Shown here piece after piece: positions 58,190-64,000 of a stretch of DNA of 64,000 bases. Under the pieces are notes generated by a model. It made no database searches. It saw only the letters and a program-made list of their open reading frames with translations, and had not been told where the DNA came from. This DNA is from an uncultured Chloracidobacterium sp. (GTDB lineage Bacteria; Acidobacteriota; Blastocatellia; Pyrinomonadales; Pyrinomonadaceae): positions 248,001 through 312,000 of the forward strand of contig CAKZGE010000005.1 in assembly GCA_936914845.1 (NCBI GenBank), in the 5' to 3' direction. How positions within the stretch are numbered: position 1 is the first letter of the stretch; the number at the start of each line of letters is the position of its first letter. A program made the translations under genes and the position numbers.

Positions 58190-58472
58190 GCAGCACTATT
58201 CCCAATATCAGAGCGGAGCGGCGGTTTTCTCCTGCGACGGCAGCTGTCACAAAACCGGCGATCGCCGTTATTAAGATCGCCCGGACGATATGCGAAACGA
58301 GCAGAACGGGGTCAGCGGCGAAATGCTGCCCGGTCTCAATAGCTGCCTGAAAGGCATTTTGATGAGCTCCGTACCGATCAGGAGAGATCACTGCAAGCAA
58401 TTGATCAGACCCGATCCAAAGAATACTCCATACAATGAAACCGGCTAAGACCCCGAAGATCATTCTCAGCAT
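58065..58472 (-). CDS. Small four-helix membrane protein, unknown
   Basis: A 135-residue protein with predicted membrane helices (MLRMIFGVLAGFIVWSILWI, RAILITAIAGFVTAAVAG, ALILGIVLLIFGVAVQLSVW and LIFLALLLPMSVLGARL). Periodicity and codon pattern look genuine. It overlaps the 3' end of the convergent cysteine-cluster gene by 125 bases, which is unusual. No family is recognised. It starts about 120 bases from the sppA terminator region on the far side. Confidence 0.72.
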   Translation of the reverse strand: MLRMIFGVLAGFIVWSILWIGSDQLLAVISPDRYGAHQNAFQAAIETGQHFAADPVLLVSHIVRAILITAIAGFVTAAVAGENRRSALILGIVLLIFGVAVQLSVWSYLPLWYHLIFLALLLPMSVLGARLKRFA

Positions 58473-58545
58473 ATCTACCTCGCTAAAAAAGGGAAAAAAG
58501 AATTACGCAAACAATCTATGCGCAAATATCCACCCTGTCAAACCC

Positions 58546-58575
58546 GCAAAAAAAGGGCGAACCAAGATCCGCCCT
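58546..58575 (-). terminator. Intrinsic terminator after sppA
   Basis: AGGGCG (58554-58559) pairs with CGCCCT (58570-58575), and on the minus strand the stem is followed by TTTTTTT. It lies 21 bases past the sppA stop. Confidence 0.8.
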
Positions 58576-58595
58576 ACAAGATCAATGTTTTTTGC

Positions 58596-60392
58596 CTATT
58601 TGATCGTTAATTCAAAAGGCATCATCATCATCGCGTCGCCGCGTTTCATCTGTTCCATCATTACCGAATAGCGGAAAGCCTTGCGTACGTCTTCGGGCAA
58701 TGCCTGTGCAAACGCCTTTTGAGCTTTTTGTTCTTCGGAGATCTGAACCGAATCGCCGCCGCTGAACAAAGTTTCCAAAAACGGCTTCGGCGTCGGAAAG
58801 ATCACCCGCCGAACTTCTTTATCTGCGGCGATGCCGGCCTGCACTTTAGCGATCTCGATCGCTTTTTCCAGTCCGCCGAATTCATCGACCAAACCGCGTT
58901 CTTTTGCTTGGGTGCCGGTCCACACACGCCCCTGGCCGAGGGCATCGACCTCTTCATTGGTCTTTTTTCGGCCGGCGGCGACCTTTGGCACGAACATATC
59001 GTAATAGACGCTGTTTGCTTGGTCGGTCATTTTCGTCCTTTCGGCGTCGGTCCAATGTTCGGTTTCCTTAAAAATGCCCGAATTTTTGCCCCGGGTGGTA
59101 TATTCGTTGCTGATCCCGAGCCAGTCGTACAATCCCTTGACGACCGGTTTGCCCATGAACATTCCGATCGAACCGGTAATGGTCGAAGGTTGTGCAACGA
59201 TCGTGTTGGCATTTGCCGCAATATAATAACCGCCGGAAGCGGCGACGTCGCCCATCGAAACAACCACTGGCTTCTTTGCCTTGGCGTTTTCGAGGGCGTA
59301 CCACATAAGGTCTGATGCAAGGGCGGAACCGCCGGGCGAATCCACGCGCAATACGATCGCTTTGACAGATGTATCATTGGCGGCATCATTTACCGCCGCA
59401 ACGACCGTGTCCGAACCGACCATGCTTCCGCCAAAAGGGCTTTCGCTTGAACGGCCGATGTTGATCGCCCCGGAGGCATAGATAACGGCGACCTTTTCGC
59501 CATTGTTAAGCCCGAGCGAATCCGAAGAAACATTCCGATAGCGCGAACCGGAAATGGTCCGCAGCTTATCATTTTCCGCATAGCCGAGCTTCTTTTGAAA
59601 TTCACCATAGACCTGTTCGCGATAGAACGCATCGTCTATCAGGCCAAGATCTTTTGCCTGCCGAGCGTTATACGGGGCGTTGTCTATCAGGCCTTTTGCG
59701 TCGTCCGGCGAGATCTTTCTTGATTCGGCGATCGCATTTACCATCCGGCCGTAAAATTCGTCTAAAAGAGCATTTGTGACCTCGCGCTGACCTTCGCCCA
59801 TTTCTTTTTTGGTGTATTGGTCCGGGGCGTTCTTGTATTTCGGGCCGATCTGAACCACATCTGTTTCGATGCCTAGTTTATCGAGCGAGCCTTTATAGAA
59901 CATCGCCTCTGATGCGAGCCCGTTGATATAGATATCGCCCGGCGGCGGCACGAATATCTTATCGGCGGCGGTGGCGATGTAATATTCCTTATTCATACCC
60001 AGTTCCATATAGGCATAAACAGGTTTGCCCGATTGCCGCACGTCTTTTATCGCGTCGCGGAGTTCATCAGCTTTTGCCCAGCCAATACCGGGAAAATTTA
60101 TATTGAGCAGCACACCGCTGACGCGGTTGTCCACCTTTGCTTTACGAAGCTGTGTTATAAGCCCGGTGAAAGATTGGCCGGGCGACATGCCGAGAGCTTC
60201 GATGAAAGGGTCATCCGGGGCATAATCCGGCAAGCTGCCGGTAACGTCCAGAACGAGCACGCTGTTCGAAGCAACGCTCGGTTTGCTAAGCGAACTGGCA
60301 AAAAGAGCCAGGCCGATGATCCCTAAAAGAACAAGCACCAGAAGAACAGCTCCGATGCCAAGAAATATTTTTGTACCTTTTGATGTGGCCAT
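58596..60392 (-). CDS. sppA: Signal peptide peptidase SppA, 67K type
   Basis: A 598-residue inner-membrane serine protease that degrades cleaved signal peptides. An N-terminal membrane anchor (LGIGAVLLVLVLLGIIGLAL) is followed by two tandem SppA domains. The catalytic lysine is expected in the first domain (YMELGMNKEYYIATAADKIF region), and the serine is in the second: MGDVAASGGYYIAANANTIV. The tandem-domain length matches the E. coli 67-kDa enzyme. It ends at a clear terminator. Confidence 0.93.
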   Translation of the reverse strand: MATSKGTKIFLGIGAVLLVLVLLGIIGLALFASSLSKPSVASNSVLVLDVTGSLPDYAPDDPFIEALGMSPGQSFTGLITQLRKAKVDNRVSGVLLNINFPGIGWAKADELRDAIKDVRQSGKPVYAYMELGMNKEYYIATAADKIFVPPPGDIYINGLASEAMFYKGSLDKLGIETDVVQIGPKYKNAPDQYTKKEMGEGQREVTNALLDEFYGRMVNAIAESRKISPDDAKGLIDNAPYNARQAKDLGLIDDAFYREQVYGEFQKKLGYAENDKLRTISGSRYRNVSSDSLGLNNGEKVAVIYASGAINIGRSSESPFGGSMVGSDTVVAAVNDAANDTSVKAIVLRVDSPGGSALASDLMWYALENAKAKKPVVVSMGDVAASGGYYIAANANTIVAQPSTITGSIGMFMGKPVVKGLYDWLGISNEYTTRGKNSGIFKETEHWTDAERTKMTDQANSVYYDMFVPKVAAGRKKTNEEVDALGQGRVWTGTQAKERGLVDEFGGLEKAIEIAKVQAGIAADKEVRRVIFPTPKPFLETLFSGGDSVQISEEQKAQKAFAQALPEDVRKAFRYSVMMEQMKRGDAMMMMPFELTIK

Positions 60393-60463
60393 GCAATTTT
60401 ATTTTCGATCACGATCTATTTGATCTGTCTATAAAATATCATACGAGAATATTTTCCAAAGGT

Positions 60464-61060
60464 TTATGCTCTTTCCGCCGGTTTTTTGGCTTGGATCAGG
60501 TTGAAGATCCCGAGCAGATGCGGGCGGACCTCAATTATCTCAGCCCCGGCGAATTCGACATTTGCGGCAGTTTGCCTATTGATGTGCTCTCCCGCCAATC
60601 GAGCTGTCACCGCATTCAATACGTCAAAGGCTCTACCCAGTATTCCGGGCGGCCGAACATGCTCAAGCAAGACCAAGCTGCCGCCGGGCCTGATCGTGCG
60701 CAATGTTTCGGCCAAACACCCGGCCGGATCTGATACCGAGCAGAAAACCATAGTTGCAAATGCTGCATCGAATGAATTTGCGGCGAAAGGCAGCCTTTGG
60801 GCATCGGCCTGAACGAGGTCTTGGAAAGTTGCCTTGCCCCGAGCGATCTCGAGCATTTTTATAGATATTTCGGCTGCGGCGGCGTGGCGGCAAACCGGGT
60901 AGCGGCTGAAATTTGCACCGGTTCCGGCACCGATCTCTAAAATTGAGGCATTGTGCGGCAGCAGCGACAGAGTTTCCGATCGCCATTTGGCAAGCCCCAA
61001 TTTTTCAAATGGCCGCAGAAGCCGGTCATATCGGGATGCAAATCGGTCGTAGATCGCCAT
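60464..61060 (-). CDS. Class I SAM-dependent methyltransferase
   Basis: A ~198-residue cytoplasmic methyltransferase. The start MAIYDRFASRYDRLLRPFEK fits the family; the frame extends 24 codons upstream without support and would overlap the divergent regulator's promoter. SAM-binding motif I is ILEIGAGTGANFSRYP, motif II includes LVQADAQRLPFAANSFDAAF, and motif III is LRTIRPGGSLVLLEHVRPPG. The substrate is unknown; the pattern is Ubie/phosphatidylethanolamine-methyltransferase-like. It is divergent from the NtrC-type regulator. Confidence 0.88.
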   Translation of the reverse strand: MAIYDRFASRYDRLLRPFEKLGLAKWRSETLSLLPHNASILEIGAGTGANFSRYPVCRHAAAAEISIKMLEIARGKATFQDLVQADAQRLPFAANSFDAAFATMVFCSVSDPAGCLAETLRTIRPGGSLVLLEHVRPPGILGRAFDVLNAVTARLAGEHINRQTAANVEFAGAEIIEVRPHLLGIFNLIQAKKPAERA

Positions 61061-61137
61061 ATTCAAATGATATAGCAGAAACCGCCGGCGGGCGTAACTG
61101 GATAACCGCAGCGGCTTTGCGGTATCATTCAAATTTC

Positions 61138-62541
61138 ATGGGTAAAAAAGGTTCCATCTTAGTTTGCGACGACGAAGAGATAATGCGCGATGTGCTGGAG
61201 ACGATACTTTCCGGCGCAGGATATAAGGTCGATCTGGCAAAAACGGGCGAAGAAGCGCTCGAAGCATATTCGCGGCATTCTTATGATGTTGTTTTGATGG
61301 ATGTTTCGATGCCGGGCATGGGCGGCCTGACCGCTCTTGAAGAGCTGATAAAGATCGACCCGGACGCCGTGGTGCTGATGATAACGGCGTTTGCCACCTT
61401 TGATACGGCGATCTCGGCCTGGGAAAAAGGAGCCGCCGGCGTTATCCGCAAACCGTTTCAAAATGAACAGATCGTTTCTCTAGCCGCCCGGGGCATCAAA
61501 AAACGCCGGAAAGAAGAAGAGCGCCAAACCCTTCGCCAGGTAATGACCCGTTCTGTAAAGCGCGATGCTTTCGTGGGGCGTTCGGATCTGATGGAAGATA
61601 TCTTTCGTTTGGTAGATCGGGTCGCACCGGCTCGTTCGACCGTTCTGATCACCGGCGAAAGCGGCACCGGGAAAGAACTTTTGGCAAAGGCGATCCACGA
61701 AGGCAGCCCGCGAGCGGATAATCCTTTCGTTGCCGTAAATTGTTCGAATATTCCCTCCGAATTGTTGGAATCCGAACTCTTTGGCCACACAAAAGGAGCC
61801 TTTACCGGGGCTGTTTCCGCCAAAAAAGGCCTTTTCGAGGTTGCGGATACCGGTTCGATCTTTTTAGATGAGATCGGTGATCTGCGCCCGGAGATCCAAG
61901 TGCGGCTCCTGCGCGTTATTCAGGAACGCGAATTTACACCGCTTGGCGACACGGTTCCGGTCAAGGTCGATGTTCGCATCATCGCCGCGACCAATGTTGA
62001 TCTGAAGGACGCCGTAAAGACCGGCACTTTTCGCGAAGACCTCTATTATCGCCTTTCTGTGGTGCCGATCGAATTGCCGGCACTTCGCCAGCGACACGAA
62101 GATATTTTGCCGCTTACCCAGCATTTTATACGCAAATATAACGAAGAGAATGGCCGCACGATTTCCGAATCAATTCGCCCGGATGTGCTTTCTTTGCTTG
62201 AAAATTATTACTACCCGGGAAATGTCCGCGAACTTGAGAACATCATCGAACGGGCCGTCGTAATTGCTCCGACCGACGAATTGACCGTCGAATGTTTGCG
62301 GCCGGAAGTTCGCGACCCCGACCACGCCTATCAGATGGTCCAGGCTGCCGAAGGGGCCTCCGTCGGTATTGATATTGCACGCGGCGTAAATTTCTACGAC
62401 CAGGTCAAAACATTTGAGATCGATCTTATCCGCCGAGCTCTCGAACAAACCGGCGGACACCAAAGCCGAGCCGCCCGCCTTCTCGGCCTCAATGCCACAA
62501 CGCTCAATTCAAAGATCAAGTCCTACAACCTTCAGATCTGA
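61138..62541 (+). CDS. Sigma-54-dependent response regulator (NtrC family)
   Basis: The open frame extends further left, but the ATG here opens the receiver domain directly (KGSILVCDDEEIMRD). The 467-residue protein has the phosphoacceptor Asp in YDVVLMDVSMPGMGG, a sigma-54 AAA+ domain with Walker A ITGESGTGKELLAKAIHEGS and the sigma-54-contact motif GAFTGA in HTKGAFTGAVSA, and a C-terminal Fis-type HTH (GGHQSRAARLLGLNATTLNS). It activates sigma-54 promoters when phosphorylated. No kinase gene is adjacent. A sigma-54-like site lies before the TonB receptor gene downstream. Confidence 0.95.
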   Translation: MGKKGSILVCDDEEIMRDVLETILSGAGYKVDLAKTGEEALEAYSRHSYDVVLMDVSMPGMGGLTALEELIKIDPDAVVLMITAFATFDTAISAWEKGAAGVIRKPFQNEQIVSLAARGIKKRRKEEERQTLRQVMTRSVKRDAFVGRSDLMEDIFRLVDRVAPARSTVLITGESGTGKELLAKAIHEGSPRADNPFVAVNCSNIPSELLESELFGHTKGAFTGAVSAKKGLFEVADTGSIFLDEIGDLRPEIQVRLLRVIQEREFTPLGDTVPVKVDVRIIAATNVDLKDAVKTGTFREDLYYRLSVVPIELPALRQRHEDILPLTQHFIRKYNEENGRTISESIRPDVLSLLENYYYPGNVRELENIIERAVVIAPTDELTVECLRPEVRDPDHAYQMVQAAEGASVGIDIARGVNFYDQVKTFEIDLIRRALEQTGGHQSRAARLLGLNATTLNSKIKSYNLQI

Positions 62542-62892
62542 CACCGGGGATTCCATAGCGTCTCGGGAATAAATTCAGAATTTTGGAGAAATATCCGATT
62601 CTTGCAAGAACCGTTGCCTTTTATTAGAAATAACGTGTTCTCGCGCGATCGACGCAAATTAACATATATATATGCTTGGTGATGGTTTAAGCTATCAAAC
62701 GCCCCCCGTGGCATAGTTTTTGTCTATTGTCGTATCTGGTACATGTTACTGCAGTCCTTCACCTTTATTTTTTTGGCCATTCTTAGCAGTGAAAGAAAAT
62801 CTTATTTTCTTAAATAGTTGGTTTGAGGAAATAATTACGGGAAGGGCGATTGCTTTAAACAGCTGTCTCACTACTTAGGAGTTAAATAATTT
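62542..62892. other. Intergenic region with a sigma-54-like promoter candidate
   Basis: About 350 bases before the TonB receptor. GTGGCATAGTTTTTGTC includes GG (62710-62711), ten bases, then GT (62722-62723), which is one base from the GG-N10-GC -24/-12 pattern. The leader to the ATG would be ~160 bases. TAGGAG (62876-62881) is a ribosome binding site eleven bases from the start. I see no RNA gene. Confidence 0.4.
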
Positions 62893-64000
62893 ATGAAAAA
62901 GATGCTTTTTATGTTTCTGGCGATAATTGCGCTCGTCGGTTACAATGTGTCTGCTCAGGGTACACGCGGAACTATACGCGGTATTGTGAGCGATGGGAAT
63001 AAAGCAGCGATCCCTAACGCTTCAGTTAGATTGGTCGATGCTGTAAAAGGAACGGAATCGGTTACCCAAACCAGTTCAAACGGAACCTATCAATTTTTGG
63101 AAGTTGATCCGGCGATCTACTATATTGTTGTTAACGCGTCGGGTTTTAGCGATTCTCGGATAAATGAGATCAAAGTTGAGCCAAATAGAAATCTTGTGCT
63201 CGATGTTGCAATGGCAGTGGGTACGGTAACTAACGAAGTTACGGTCACAGCGGGCGACGAACTTATTGATCGAGAGTCGGCGACACTTGGAACGACGGTG
63301 GATAGAAAGCGCGTTGAAGGGTTGCCGCTAGATGGTCGCAACATTCTATCACTAGCCCTTCTCCAGCCGGGCGTTGCACCGACTGCGGGTACACTATCTG
63401 GTACAGGGATTCGCGTCAACGGAAACCGTGGTGTTGAAAACAATATTCAGCTTGACGGTGCTAATAACAATGAAGTTGCTGTGGGTGGCACTATTGGTGC
63501 CCAGCCGCGACCGGATGCTGTACAAGAATTCCGTCTGCTTACTTCGAACTTCGAACCCGAATTCGGACGTAACACCGGTGCTATTATCAACGTAGTCACT
63601 CGTTCGGGAGCAAACAGATTTTTCGGAAATGGCCGCTTTTTCTATCGTCCGACCGAACTTTCGGCAGCTAATTTTCTAACCAAAGCTTTGGCGGGCACAA
63701 CGGGCAGAGCCGGACAGGATGTTCGGGAGCCGTTTGACCGTAAAGAGTACGGATTCAATGTTGGCGGACCAATATATTTTCTCAATTTCGGCGAAGGCGT
63801 TCCTTCTATTTATGATGGTAAGGACAAAAGCTTTTTCTTTGTCGATTACGAACGTCGCTGGCAAAACCGCGGAGCTTCTTCGACCGTTTCGGGAATCCCA
63901 ACACTTGCTGAGCGGCAGGGAAACTTCAGTGGTTCCGGTTCAACAATTTACGACCCGCTAACGGCGACCGCAGCCAATCCTGGCGGTAATCCTTTTCCGG
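62893..64000 (+). CDS. TonB-dependent receptor, Oar-type, with carboxypeptidase-regulatory domain (partial)
   Basis: The gene runs off the right edge; 369 codons are visible. A signal peptide (MKKMLFMFLAIIALVGYNVS) is followed by a carboxypeptidase-regulatory beta sandwich (residues ~25-115; GTIRGIVSDGNKAAIPNAS, SSNGTYQFLEVDPAIYYIVV). The plug domain comes next (GLPLDGRNILSLALLQPGVA, IRVNGNRGVENNIQLDGANN) and then the first barrel strands (GAIINVVTRSGANRFFGNGR, DKSFFFVDYERRWQNRG). Such Oar-like receptors are abundant in Acidobacteriota and take up large molecules through the outer membrane. It lies downstream of an NtrC-type regulator that may control it. Confidence 0.92.
   Translation, partial: MKKMLFMFLAIIALVGYNVSAQGTRGTIRGIVSDGNKAAIPNASVRLVDAVKGTESVTQTSSNGTYQFLEVDPAIYYIVVNASGFSDSRINEIKVEPNRNLVLDVAMAVGTVTNEVTVTAGDELIDRESATLGTTVDRKRVEGLPLDGRNILSLALLQPGVAPTAGTLSGTGIRVNGNRGVENNIQLDGANNNEVAVGGTIGAQPRPDAVQEFRLLTSNFEPEFGRNTGAIINVVTRSGANRFFGNGRFFYRPTELSAANFLTKALAGTTGRAGQDVREPFDRKEYGFNVGGPIYFLNFGEGVPSIYDGKDKSFFFVDYERRWQNRGASSTVSGIPTLAERQGNFSGSGSTIYDPLTATAANPGGNPFP

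Noticed and set aside
60913..61137. A 75-residue N-terminal extension of the NtrC-type regulator.
   Set aside because: It lies over the 5' part of the divergent methyltransferase gene, is unlike any receiver-domain extension, and a normal start lies at 61138.
1..64000. tRNA, rRNA, CRISPR, prophage structural genes, or an integrase that could explain the inserts.
   Set aside because: None was found on reading both strands; only one RAYT transposase is present, and RAYTs are not known to insert cassettes at gene 3' ends.

Overview
The window reads as chromosomal DNA of an Acidobacteriota bacterium, most likely class Blastocatellia (Pyrinomonadales-like). The grounds are a large Oar-type TonB-dependent receptor with an N-terminal carboxypeptidase-regulatory domain, TPR/TonB-C proteins, a protease with a GVLIGD-repeat tail, a RAYT transposase among REP hairpins, menaquinone synthesis by the futalosine route and a five-helix SdhC. 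This placement is inferred from gene content; no marker gene such as rRNA is present. No tRNA, rRNA or CRISPR array was seen.

Layout. 1-3.8 kb (minus): SCO/CusF copper protein, Slt-type lytic transglycosylase, FG-GAP protein. 3.9-16.2 kb (plus): folD, MazG-like pyrophosphohydrolase, coaE, then an oligopeptide ABC transporter operon (two binding proteins, OppB, OppC, OppD, OppF). The transporter operon is split between OppC and OppD by a REP/RAYT block and a TPR-TonB protein. 17-23 kb: a signalling cassette of PocR-GAF-GGDEF cyclase, RsbW-like ATPase, STAS protein and GAF-HD-GYP phosphodiesterase. 23-29.6 kb: LysR regulator and sdhCAB; sdhA and sdhB are separated by an AT-rich insert carrying a GH19-like endolysin, a lipoprotein and a frameshifted gene. 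29.7-38.5 kb (minus): S8 protease, mdh, secreted proteins, an ArsR/AHSA1 operon, SnoaL and VOC proteins. 38.5-45 kb: TPR protein, HicAB and Uma2 cassettes stacked behind mqnE, amidase. 45.9-50.2 kb: a nitric-oxide response cluster (cupin, quinol NO reductase, membrane protein, truncated haemoglobin, Crp/Fnr regulator) with an Fnr-type box. 50-64 kb: cyanophycinase-like protein, UbiA/MqnP-like prenyltransferase, UDP-sugar dehydrogenase, Bcp, DUF481, SppA, methyltransferase, NtrC-type regulator and the 5' part of the TonB receptor.

The most unusual signal is a shared architecture at two core metabolic genes. Behind mqnE, two small cassettes (Uma2; HicA-HicB) are each followed by a divergent but in-frame copy of the last ~24 codons of mqnE, giving three gene tails in a row. 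Behind sdhA, the endolysin/lipoprotein insert is followed by a divergent copy of the last ~10 codons of sdhA. This suggests that short defence or toxin-like cassettes enter at the 3' ends of essential genes and bring a replacement tail, leaving the host protein intact. No integrase is visible, so the mechanism is open.

Other points of interest are a zinc-ribbon fused to OppF, an OppC with about 100 extra residues, the coupling of c-di-GMP turnover to partner-switch proteins, and a class II-spaced Fnr promoter in front of the NO-reductase cluster.
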